Source: Lyophyllum atratum
Taxonomy: Eukaryota; Basidiomycota; Agaricomycetes; Agaricales; Lyophyllaceae
Assembly: GCA_014905825.1 (NCBI GenBank)
Contig: JACGCN010000021.1
Coordinates: 558,001 to 622,000, forward strand
Direction of reading: 5' to 3'
Length of the DNA: 64,000 bases
This document shows positions 31,396 to 43,225 of this stretch, piece after piece (positions within the stretch are counted from its first letter, which is position 1; every line of letters begins with the position of its first letter). The notes beneath the pieces were generated by a model. The model made no database searches. It saw nothing but the letters and a program-made list of their open reading frames with translations, and was not told where the DNA came from. The translations under genes were made by a program, and so were the position numbers.

Positions 31396-33972
31396 TAGAA
31401 TTGATGTATAGCAAACGTGGAGTCTAGTGGAAACCAGTGTAAAGTACTCTCAACTTCATCCTCTGCGTCGCCTATGGCCCCGTTTGTAATTAAAACATCT
31501 TAAACAAATGATAATCCTAGAATATACCTGTATTTTTGCGTTTGCTGGAGGTAGTTGTCAAACTTGAGTCGTGTTGTCCGATTGATGTCGAGATTGCCGG
31601 CTCAGCAGTTGTGAGACCTACGCGAGGTGTAGCCGAAATCATTGTCCCCGGTGTTGATGAGGTCCGAGAACAAGTTTGCTGGTGGGATTTTTTACACGAC
31701 TCGACCGCGGGTACCGCCATTGAGTTGTCTGAACGCAACAAGGCCAAATATCTATATACATGTTTTCCTCATTTCCTGTACTGTACAGTACATCAGTCCT
31801 CGTGAAATATATATCCCAGCCACCCAAAGCCGCGGCTCAATCCCAGGCTTCAGGCTTTCCAAATTGCTAGCCTGAGCCGCAGGCCGCAGGCCGCTGGAAG
31901 CCTGCATCACGGCTCACCATGGCTCGTCTCAAAGTGGCCCGGCCTCGGCCGGCTTCAGGCTTTGGGCCGAGCCGAGCACATCACTATGAATCTCGTAATC
32001 CTCGGCATACAGAAGCAATGAAAGGTTGATTAGGGTCAGTGGAAAGGAGTGCTTTGAAGTAATTGACATCAATAAGAGTGACCACTTTGAAGAGATCTGG
32101 GTTTTCTTAGTACACGGTGCAGTTGTGGGATCTCCAAAGGGTGCGAGGACGAGGGACAAAGAATCCGGACCGCACAGTCGATGTCGGATGGACGGCAAGA
32201 CGAGAGAGAGCGAATGCGAACAAAAAGAGAAACAAAACAGAGTATATTCGTATGCATCGTAGACAACGAATGCGAGGGGAAACGAGATGATATGGAACAG
32301 AAAGCGAGAGCCGAAAATATCGGGAACATGAGGAGATGGGAAACATGAGGTAGATGGGATATCTAATCTAATCTATGTATCATGATGTCGTGATGTCGTG
32401 ACCGTGAAGATCTGTGTTGTTGTCGACGCGTCGCCATCGACGATCTGCCTTGTGCGCAGCCAGCCCTGCTGGCTACCCCACACAGTACATGAATATTGCG
32501 TTGAAATTAGTTGTAAAGATCCCGAAGCATGGCCGACACAGTCATCACGATTCTCGAGTGTCCAAAATGATCCCGCGCGTAGCGCGGCCTCTAGAGAGGC
32601 TTCGACGCCTTGCCAGCCTAGTCTCTCCTAGACAGACACAATCAGTCGTTCCTCCATTCTTTAGTCTGTTGGTTATCTGATGTCTCTGTTGGGAGGGTAA
32701 CCTTATTATATAAGCATCGGCACGTGATTGGATTAAGGACATGTCGCGTCCTCGTCGCGTCCCGTCTACAGAGGTTTTATCTACCTCTGCTGCAGAATAT
32801 CTAAGGATGAGCATGCAGGTCACTATTACATCATGTACACAAGGCATACTTACGGTAAACAACAGTGAATCCAACCCAAAACGATAGTTACGGCCTGTCC
32901 GGCGACTTCGCTGCTGTCTTGCTAAGCAGGAATGCACAAGTTATGTTAAAATGAGACTACACCACAAACTCCTGGCCTTATCGTCAATTTGGAGGTCTGG
33001 CTACGTTACAGGGGGTAAACACTTCGAAGCTTTTCAAAGAAAGTATTGGCGCAGTGTTGCAACCAGTTGTCGCACGACCCGCCTCGCGGTTCGTTGGCCG
33101 TTCACGTGACATTAACAGCATCCTAAAAAGGAGATCCTTACATAATAACCCTACCCTCCCTACATGGGGGCGCGATAGCCTAAGGACTATTGCCAGCCCA
33201 AAATCGACAAAATTCGCTCTGGCAAATGCGAACAGCAGAGGAAACGACAATGCCACCAATTTATTTTTATTTTCTATTTATTTTTCGAATTTTGTCCACT
33301 GACATCAGTATCGGGCCCTGAATTGAGCGTAGAGCGATGTATTAAATAAACACGAAAAATAAACGGTGCCAGACGTGACGAAGCTATGCGAAGCTGTCAA
33401 TACGAATATCCCCGAGGATAAAGAAAGCTTTCAACTCACCTAGAGGAGGAAAGTCAATACGAGGATCGGCTGAGTCTCATAATTATTCGTAACATCACCC
33501 CACGCGTAATCGCAGGATCACCGCATCATAGTCTCAAAAACGCGCGGGCTTTGTATGAGACTGTTTGGCATGCAGTGATGCACACGCCGTGTCACCGGGG
33601 CACCCAGTATGGCGACATTGGACTAGCGTAAATTAAAATTTAAACCGCGATCAAACTGTGTCAGAAAGTTGTTATGTAATTTTCGGACTTTGGAAGCACG
33701 TCGCGTCGATTCTTGACGCGTTTATTCGTGTACAACCATCGCTACTCTCTCAAATTCAGTTGATATCCAAAGCAGCCCTCGATCTCGATGGAAGGAAACG
33801 TCAGAAGCGTTCGAGCTTACAGGAAAACCCCCTCCATCACCGTGCCAGAGACGCCAGATTACCTCAAACGACTTCGACCAGTATCCTCGAAGTCCTTGAC
33901 TCTACAACTATACAGGGTCACAACGATCAATTACGGCGATGGTGCGAAACCCTATTCCCGCCATACCACTCG
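31396..33972. other. Gene-poor intergenic DNA
   Basis: Only short frames on either strand. Features seen: G/C-rich ccgcaggccgcagg repeats near 31880; a segment ctcctagacagacacaatca at about 32627 that recurs inverted near 46990; tgacatcagtatcgggcc at 33300 that recurs at 46892. A plus-strand frame at 33658-34092 overlaps the end of URB1 and is not supported by any recognised motif. Confidence 0.5.
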
Positions 33973-36900
33973 TTATACGGCCATATTGCGCACTACCTGT
34001 CTTCTCACCCACTCAGGCAAGTTGCTCTTGTCCGCACCAGCGAGCGCTCTCCAGACCAACATTCTATCCGTTATTGCATCCCAAGCATCTGACGCCTTTT
34101 TCAGGGTCATCGATATGCGCCAAAGGGCCTCTACGACCACTCCCCACGTCTGTAATGTATCGTCGCACTGGAAGTGTTCATGTATCTCATGCGCCCTGTA
34201 CAATGGGCTGCGAGGTTGGTGACGAGGCGAAATCCTGATGGATGTGACCGGCACTGTTGTGGACGACTCTAGACGCTTCAGCCCTTCCACAAACAATCCA
34301 AGAAGCAGTGGAAGCTCGGAGACTTGGGGCCCCGGTAGAAGGCTCAGCCTTAGGGCAGCCTGTACAACGAGTGGGAATGTCGTAGAGGTATTGGCTGTGA
34401 TGAATTCTATGTCAGCCCATCACAAAGCAGCTTCCAACTTAGATGACGTACATGATCTGCAACTATCCAGCAAAATCCTCAGGCAGCGGCAGATCAATGC
34501 ACGCCATTCCCCATTCGTTGACAACTCGAGCTTTTCAGGATTGGTAATGGTCATGACGTTATCCAGGATCTTCACCCACTCCACGCCGCTGATGTGTTTG
34601 GATGTGAGGAGCTGAATTTCGATCCAGGATAAAAGTCCCGATTTCAGAATCAAGGACGTTGTCGCTTGAGTATTGCAAGTTAGATTCATGAGAACCTATT
34701 TAGAAAATTAAAAGTGCAAATACGTCAAGCAATGCATGCGACGCACCTCTAATACGCCAGCACGTAAAGTACGATCATCCCCTGAGCTCTGGAACAAGCT
34801 GGCTAGTAGATCCCAGGTGTGTCTCCCTTTGAAAATTCTCCAATCGTCAGCGCTCATCATACCGTCCGCTAAAAAGCGGATCATCCATCCCCGTTCCTTC
34901 TTCCAGTCGTCAGCGCTACTGTATAACATGTTGTACAACATCGGTACATCGTTCGTGTCCAGCCCCGGACGCTGCAGGAGGAAGCGGGCGGTGATAGGGT
35001 AGATGAAGTTAGACGGATAAAATACCCCTCGGGCCGCATGTAGAAGCAGAAGTGTGGTATAGGAAGGGAGGCGTCGTGGGGGGCCTTCCGTCGATGAAGA
35101 GAGGACATCCTTCAGCAAGGTGAGAATATAAAGGACGTGAGATCGCTCTTGTACATCGGCGGTCTAGAGCACATCGAATTAGAATGATTCCCTGAGCCGC
35201 ATGGACTGGCACTGACCTCGAGGTGTTTCCAAAGTGCTACAATCTGACACAGTGCTACATCGCGAATGGCACCATCTTTTGACGACAGAGCCTTGATGAG
35301 CAAGCTTACGATGTTTGTCCTGAAGAGCTCCACCCACCCAAAAGCAGATTCTGGGGGGTTCTCCGCAAGCATCTGAGCAAAGAGTAATATGAGGAATAAC
35401 GGGTCGTACAGCTGGGCCTCGTGGGATGTCGCCTTTTCCGCTGATAAAACCTCAAGTCGCCGCCAACCAGGGAAGTTGAGGCATGTACGGAGCACCAGTA
35501 TAGCGTCTAGGCTCTGTATAGCCTCTAACGAGTTCTTGGAGAGGAAATTGGGAGTCGACGACCATCTGCTGAGCAGGGCTGCCGTCGAAACCTTCCTTTC
35601 GCCCTCGAAAAGCTGGAATATCGACAGAATCCGACCGTCGGCTGGTGATAATGTACCGCGATAGATGCGAACTAGCGGCTCCACGTGGGTGACCTGACAG
35701 GTGTTTGTCGGATGCAGGTGGAATAGGATGTGTAGCAATAGAACAATAGCGTCCCGGATTACAGAGCTGTCCGGGCCTGGGTTGGCGCAGAGCTTGAAGA
35801 ACTTGGGGTGTTGCAAGATACTTTGCAATTGGCGGTTAACGACAGCCGGCTAAGATGGCGGTGAACGATGTCGTCAAAGCCCGAAGCTATTGAACATACC
35901 TTGAGGTGGACGTTGGATACCAGGGCAGTAATCAGCTTGACTCCAGGAAGGTGTGCTAAGTGGTTTTGAATCACTACTCCCATGACCGTTTCCACGAGGT
36001 GAGGTTTAATCCCTGACGCTGATTGTACGAGAGATGCTACACCGCGACGAACGAAGAGTAAGGCAGGTCTCTTAGTACAAGTAAAGAACCAACTCACTTA
36101 GTTCCTCAACCGCCGCATCGAACGAGCCATTGCCTATGTCCGTAAAGAATCTCACACCCCACTGAAGCCCATGATTCGAGAGTTCCGTTGTCAGAGGTTC
36201 GGCCTCCAAGGGAAAGGTCGCATGAAGCCTCCGTCCGACGGACAAAAGTTGATTATCGAGTTTCGTTACCGGAGACGCCTGAACCGCGTGAATAATGCTG
36301 GAGATGAAGTCGGATCTATGGGAGGGAATTAATTGTATCATCAGGGTGATTGAAGCACCAGCGATTGATCGAGCGTCTTGAGCAAGTTCGTCATCGGAAA
36401 CAACGGCTAAAAGACGTGAAAACTGTGGGAGCCAGATGTCACTGCCTTCGAGCAAGATTTCTTCCTCGTGAGCGAGGGCAGTGTCTAAAAACGCATGGAT
36501 GACGGTAATGAGATGCTCTGGGGACCGTGCGGCACAATGACTGGTCGTAAGCCATGAGAAGAACTCGTTTTGGAGTAGGCGTCTCCGATAGATAAGGCCC
36601 GTAATGATGGTCACAGTCCGCGTCGTCCATGTATTCCGAGTTAAGAAGGATTGGGGCAAAAGATCCTCCAACTGTGAGTCCAGATGACGAGACCATCGCA
36701 GTTCCGACTGCCTCACGATGCTTGTGAGGCTTGTCTCCTCCAAAGCCTCACTACAACGGCGTCCATTATAGTACAGTGGCACAGAAGATTCGACAGCGAT
36801 GGCAATCAAGTCTTCCAAGACTGCGGAATTGGCCAGTACAGGACGCAACGCCATTAGTTGAGGAAGTTTCCGAATCAACGTCGGCTCTAATTCTGCCTCC

Positions 36901-39900
36901 GACGTTGTCAAAGCTCTCAACCCGGCTAGAACATCGCCTAAGAGGTCCAACCTGGCCGGACTCGGCATCCTCGTATTCATTAAAAGAGCATCTAAAATTT
37001 CGAAGAGATCGCCAGCTTCGAGATATTTGACCCAGATAGTGATAAGCGAGTTCTGAAAATAAGAGAATGAGACAAATGAGGAAGAGTTTTGGAGGGACGG
37101 ATTACGCATTCACCTGAATGGGAGCGCCGGACAGGCTCGACTTTAATGCCTCCAGCCAGTGAGCACTGGTATCAGCAAGCAACATTCTGTCGGACGTGTT
37201 GGTTGCGTCAAGTGTATCCTCGACGAGCCGACGGAGCCCTGGAGAATCGTAAGTAATATCGCTGGTGGAAAGGGTATGATGCAGTACCATCAAGAACAGC
37301 AGCCGAAAGGGAATCAGAGACCAAGCTTGACTCGATCACCTTTGAGCGAACAAAAACAGTTTTCTTGAGTGCAGCATAATCCGTCGGGATGAGAGCAGTG
37401 AAAGAGCGCTTCAGGATCGACGCCAGGAGGAGGAACAACCCCTTCATCTCATCATCTCCTCCACGTGCCATGCGGTGACAAATCAGACAGACAGCCCTCG
37501 TCACTTCGACGATGTTGGGTTCATGAGCCAGCGCCGTTTCTGTGAGCATTTCCCTGCATGTTTCATCGACGATCTGAGCCGGGGAGGCATGGAGAAACAG
37601 GAAGTCGAACTCGAGGCTGAATTTTTTATTTTTTAAGTTTTGAAGCATTCCAAATGAGCAAAGAACGATCAACTCACTATTGCCGGACGTTGGGGAAACT
37701 CGAAACAAGGTCGAGGCCGTTCCAAAGGCAACCGTCGATTGGGACCACATGCTCCGGCACCAGTGCGAGGGAGGGAGGATACAACTTAACGAGAATACTC
37801 GACACATGTCTTATCTCTTTGGGGCCAAGGGTATCTTCGACGAGGCGAAGCCAATCTAACAGCTCGAAAGCAGTTGTTTTGCAAATTGCCCTCGAAGGAG
37901 CTAAATATCAAAGAAATTAGGTCACCGTTTTTGCTGCGATTGAAAGAAAAAAAGAATGCTAACGGATCGGCATCTGTTCGACAGCAGATAAGAAGTCCTG
38001 AACACCCTCGGACACTTCCTGTGATGAAGAAAGATGCGGAGAAAGAAAAAGGCAAGCCTTCAGTAGATCAACTTCCCGACGAATCGCGGCCGTTATGACA
38101 GGGAATTCAGGAAACAGTCGATCGGCATGCAACATGACATCGAACTTCAGTGCCACCGCCTGGATGAAGGTCAAGTCCTGCTGCTTACTCGACAGGCGGT
38201 ATCCCAGTTTGCGGACGAAGGACGTCAATGCTAGAACATGGGACGAGGATAATAATTTCTTGGCGATCTTGATCTCTAGTTGCTCGAGGACCGTCATGAG
38301 CAGGGGACTGGGCAGGACATCGAATTTATCGACCGAACTGACATGGTCATTGATGTGGGCGAGAGACTGGAGGTCCTCGATGTATCGGTAGGGTGTCTTC
38401 AGACATCGCTGGACGCACTCATCTAGGAACGCGATGACGCTGTCGCCCTCGTCTGTCAAGGGCGCACCGTCGGGTGATTCGGTCCCACGGGCGCGTTGCG
38501 AGGTCGGGAGTGATATCAGCCAAAGATGTGGTTCAGTTGGGTCATCCTGGAACATGATGCTTTCGGAGAGGATGTGCTGTAGAAGGACGGAAAGAGCCGT
38601 TCGCGTTGCAGAATTTTCCGAAACTGTGTACGCCTTAAGGAGCACAGCCAGATAGCTCTGCGATGTAGAACCTGGGAAGGGAAGACGATGTCAGCTCGAG
38701 CTATCAAGCGTCAAGGATCACGACATACCGATCTTCCCAGACCACCCGAACTGGTCACTGTCTTTCAGAAGCCGTAGCACGTGAAGCTGCCGCACAGCAT
38801 GCAATCGAGGAGCAGCATCCGAAGCCGACGCATCCTGCGTCTTCACCGCCTGAGTCTCCGCCGAAAAGTTCTGCAGCAACTTCCCGACGTCAAACCGCGC
38901 TTCCGCCACCACTAGCGGCAGACAACGTTGGTACATCCACAGGAGCCGGTCCGCACTTTCCGCGAGCAGAGCCGCCCGTACAGGATTTGGCTGGGGGGCA
39001 TGGGTGCCTGGAGGAGCGGTAGGAAGGTCATTGAACTTTTGTTGCGAGAAGGCGACGACGACTTGGAAGTCGGGCACGCGTCGCCGCACCTCGCGTTGGA
39101 CGTCTCGACGTGTTTTAGACCATTGCCCATCCCCTTCGTTTTCTTGGAGCGCGGTCTCGATGTCCCGGAAGACAGCGAGGAAAGCTTCGTACTTTGCAAG
39201 ACACTTGGCGAGCGCGATCGCGGTGCAATGTTGAACAAGACCCGAAGGGGATTGTAAGCCTTTGGAAAGGTGTGCCTTGGTATTGACGGAGGGAGCGATG
39301 TTTTCGATGATGTTCGACAAAGGCGGCGGGGTGGGACGATAGAGCGTGGTGTTCGGGAGGTAAAAGGAAGAGGACGGCACATGAAGCGATATAACTGACC
39401 CAAAAAATGCTATGTTCGCGATCCATTTCGAGGAGAGTCGAGGTTCCAGTGTCAGTGCCGCTCCTGCCCAGTACCTGAGACGATGAGATTTAGGACGACG
39501 GAATCGACAAGTTTACGCAATACGCACCCGGATACAAGCTCTGGACATGCAGCCATAATTTTCAAGGCAAGTTCCTGTTGTCTGGGATCCTCATTCACTT
39601 TGAGGCTTTTCAAGATGTTCCCCAAAATCTTGTTGTATATCTTGCCTCGACCAGGCTCTTGGTCGCTGGAGTCGCCATCGCTCTCGCGTGGGTACCAGCC
39701 GCGGTCTCTGAAGCATATTCCAGCCCCAGGGCGGGTGCAGATGGCGAGGAGGAAGTGATGAACAAGGTCTGCGGGAACGGCATCGGGATCGTCACCTTCG
39801 ACGATGGCACGGTCATAGAGTTTAAGGAGCTGCAAAATAGTGGTCAATGACAATGTGATAAAAGTCGTTTGGCACTCACATGGCCGATCGTTGTTTCATT

Positions 39901-40955
39901 GAAGAGGCCGATCTTGAGGGTCCTTTTCACCTTGGCATCTGACCAGATTCCGGCCCAGCACACTTCAAGGACCTTTCGTATGACGGGATAAGCATCTTGG
40001 ATGAGTCCTCTGAAGATTGACGAGAATGGGTCTCGGTGTTGTTCAAGGAACGTAGCTTTGACTTGGGAGGGACTATCAGATGCCACAAATGACAACATGA
40101 AAAGGATATACAGCGTTCGAATATCTGTTGCGAAGGTAAATAACACGGTGAATGCGTAGACTGGTGACTGACCAGGCTTCGTGAGTGCATCTGCCACGCT
40201 CTCAACTCTTGCCTTACGACGCATGTTCAATAGTTTTGGGAGGGACTGCAGCGAAATTTTTAGGGCTATGCAGTGCAGAGCAACATATACTCACCTTAAG
40301 TTCCCAGCCAAAAGACTCTAGCACAGACTTCCGCTCCCGCCCTCCTGCAAAGGCCGACATAGTATTGAAAAGCTTCAGTGTAACCAGGATTAATTCAGCG
40401 TGCGTGCCGCCCAGGTACGAGTTCAGTCGGCGGCTGTAGGAAGGTGTAAGGAGAGTTTTGATGATAGGCTGACCAAGTATGTGGAAGGTGTAATGAGATG
40501 ATAGGAGCTCTAGTAGGGACGATATGACCGATACTACGAGGGCAAAAATAGAATTTTGACGCTGCAACCTAAGTTATTAAGATCCTCGGGAAGAATAAGA
40601 TGATTCCGCACATTTGTTAGGCTATCCCAAACTCCAAACATATCATGAGCTCCTGGTACATTCTCCAGCCAGTGTTGGGCAAGAAGTAAACGTGCATCCA
40701 GGGGAGCTATTGCATCTTCTCCAGGCCGTATCGACAACTGGTTTCGCAAGGCGGTGAGATCTGCGATATGCTTAGAAATTTGAAGGCCAACAATTTTGAA
40801 AAAAGCGCACTTTCAACCAGGATTTCCTGGTTCTGAGTCCGTAAAGCTGCACTAATGTCCTCTGCACTGGTAAACATGTGTGTGCGCTTCCCATGGTCGA
40901 GTTTTCGGCGTTTCCCATCTGGTGGGCCTGATTTATTGACGAATTTTGCAGACAT
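33973..40955 (-). CDS. URB1: Nucleolar pre-ribosomal-associated protein 1 (Urb1/Npa1)
   Basis: Large multi-exon gene, about 1,900-2,000 aa once its roughly 50-60-nt introns are removed (yeast Urb1 is about 1,760 aa). The start is the ATG at 40955 (MSAKFVNKSGPPDGKRRKLD, an NLS-like basic patch). First introns: 40761-40810 and 40562-40611. The Npa1 N-terminal domain is shown by SLTNRQNSIFALVVSVI, NSYLGGTHAELILVTLKLFN, KLLNMRRK and DIRTLYILFMLSF. The C-terminal region has LILKSGLLSWIEIQLLTSK and ends DAITDRMLVWRAL ... WVRRQVVRNMAV. Urb1 acts in early 60S ribosomal subunit assembly in the nucleolus. The end of a retrotransposon lies 103 bp upstream of the ATG. Confidence 0.88.
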
Positions 40956-41057
40956 TCTAGTAATCTTCAGAAGTCGCTGACATAGAAGGAGTTTTGGGGA
41001 GTGGACGTGAGCGTTCCAAGCTATCCAACGGAAGTGAAGATCGGACTCGGACTCGGA

Positions 41058-41236
41058 ATCTTTGTAATAGCTAATTTGAAATCAAATCATGGAATCTTAT
41101 TCCAGGTTTTGGGAGAAAGCGTCTGGTCTTTTAGACCCTTAAAAGGCACTTATTGATGTAATCAATTGCCGACGCTTTGAGCGCGAGCTGTAGGAATTAG
41201 AATGACCGTCTCTGAATAATAAGTCAAACTATCCCA
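41058..41236. repeat. Split direct repeat B2
   Basis: Matches B1 at 41462-41640 over 179 bp (begins atctttgtaatagctaattt, ends aactatccca). Outer 3' end of the retrotransposon; URB1's start codon is 103 bp away. Confidence 0.92.
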
Positions 41237-41272
41237 AGGGTAGCTCACACTAGAAATAGGGATGGTGGGTGG

Positions 41273-41462
41273 GTCGAAAAATAAACTTTCTAGCTGCAGA
41301 CCACTTTGTGGGATGAGAGAGAAAAACTCAAGCCACATACACGTGTCGAATCCATATCTTAGTCTTCACACGTGGCTTGGTTTTTCTAGTTCAAACCGCG
41401 CTTTCAAAGACCTTGTTCTATTCAGGGAACTCGCGGGCTCGTTTCACTGAATAGAACGACCA
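41273..41462. repeat. Split direct repeat A2
   Basis: Matches A1 at 46494-46683 over 190 bp (begins gtcgaaaaataaactttc, ends gaatagaacgacca). It abuts B1, sharing the A at 41462, which is the junction expected from a circular intermediate. Confidence 0.92.
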
Positions 41463-41640
41463 TCTTTGTAATAGCTAATTTGAAATCAAATCATGGAATC
41501 TTATTCCAGGTTTTGGGAGAAAGCGTCTGGTCTTTTAGACCCTTAAAAGGCACTTATTGATGTAATCAATTGCCGACGCTTTGAGCGCGAGCTGTAGGAA
41601 TTAGAATGACCGTCTCTGAATAATAAGTCAAACTATCCCA
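41462..41640. repeat. Split direct repeat B1
   Basis: Internal copy of B, next to A2. Lies 212 bp downstream of the recombinase stop codon. Confidence 0.92.
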
Positions 41641-41851
41641 TAACAGAGCACAGCTCACCACAGTTGGACTGATTATACAGCGCCAACTCACCCAAACCGG
41701 AGTGCATGCTCGCAAGTTTTATCTATAATCGAAAGCTATAGTCCGTAAAATACACATATACAAAGTTCAATAGTCCGAATAATGTTCGAGTAAAGTAAAT
41801 GTTCTATAGTCCAATAAGCAATACAAGTCCAAAAGTCCGAAATCAAGAAAA

Positions 41852-43225
41852 TTAATGTCCATAAGTCGAAGGTCCATAACGACGTTGAAAAGTGTGCATA
41901 CTCTTCCTGGCCAGGTTCGCTCTGTCCTCGGCAAACGCGTTTGTCATGAACAAAGAAAGGATACCATCGATTCTTCGCCAATACTCCAAGAAAGCATCCG
42001 ACTTCCAACGTCCTTGAGTCCGTACAATCATCGGATCAACACCCCGCAAAAGTAACTCGGTAGCTCCTCCAATGCGGAATGCATGACCAGTCAAACGAGG
42101 CATACCTGCATCTTCCCAAATCCCCTCGCATCGGTTTAAAAACCAGTCTCGTGTCATTGGAGCCCATCCCCCATCAGCTGTTGAAAACGCGAAGAAAGGA
42201 GCGGAACCGGGTACGCCTGAGTTGACATTTAAATGATGAAGAAGAGCAGCATGCGGGTCCGAGGGTTCGTCAATCTTGGTCACGACAATGGAAGCCCCTT
42301 CGAACCCGGTCGTTTTTGTCCAAGGAATATCGAAGGTAGTCGAAGTAGCAGAGGAAGACGAACGACTGGACCTGCGTGTCGCTCGGGAAACATGTTTAGC
42401 TGGATTGAAAGTACCAGCACTAGGCACCAGAAGTTCACCAAGACGACAACAAGACCAGTAGGCTATACAAGCCAAGGCCCATACGGCAGCGTCGAAAGCG
42501 TCAGAAAGGTTGAGACCAGCACGCAAAGCATGCATGTGCTCGATGGTAACTGGTGGTCGTTTAGCGCGTTTAGCATCCACGGGTACCAACTTCGACACCC
42601 CTCGCTTAACCGCTTTCAGCATCTCTGATCCCTCACCGTTCCAAACCGCCCCATTCACCAAGTGCCAAAAACGAATACCAGCTAACCAATTATCGAGAGT
42701 AGTTCGCGCGACCTTTCCTGCCGCCATTGCGGTCGAAAATCCACATAACAAGATGTCAGATGCCGGCATCCGTTGCGATTCCGGAATCGACCGGGAATCA
42801 CAATACTGGGTGAAACGAAGAAGGCCAGCCCCATAATTTGAACGAGTTTCTTCATCCAATGAGAAAAGCATAACCTAAGGATCCCGTCAGAGGGAACATC
42901 AATGATAAATCACATTCAGAAATACCTCTAACAAAGCTCGGGCGTCACAAGACGGAAGCGCCTGCACCAGGCATTCGCGAAAAGGTAAAGTCACCGGAGT
43001 GCTCCAAGCACGGAGACGCTCAGAAGCAAGAACATGAGGATGTAAAGGGGAAGATTCAATAACATTTTCTGGCCGGGGTTTCCTCGGCCGGCGAATTCGA
43101 CCAATTGGAGGGTGCGGTGCAAAATCAGCACTAGAACTCGTCGCCATACGAGCGTAGAACCGTTCTGCCTCCAAGGCCACGTCGACACCTGTCAACGCAT
43201 GTCGTAATGCAGGTGTATCAGGCAT
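41852..43225 (-). CDS. Tyrosine recombinase of the DIRS-order element
   Basis: Exons 42926-43225 and 41852-42874, joined over a 51-nt intron (gtattt donor, ccttag acceptor) as RALLE-VMLFSLDEETRSNYG. The start MPDTPALRHALTG overlaps the end of the RT ORF by 8 bp. The catalytic tetrad of tyrosine recombinases is visible: Arg in YWSCCRLGELL, His and Arg in LTGHAFRIGGATEL, and Tyr in SDAFLEYWRRI. The SAM-like N-terminal core precedes it. It would insert the circular cDNA. About 440 aa; the frame is intact. Confidence 0.88.

Noticed and set aside
33658..34238. Plus-strand frames near the URB1 3' end
   Set aside because: Largely antisense to the supported URB1 C-terminus and no recognisable motif.
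35389..39850. Many plus-strand frames across URB1
   Set aside because: Shadows of the minus-strand coding exons.
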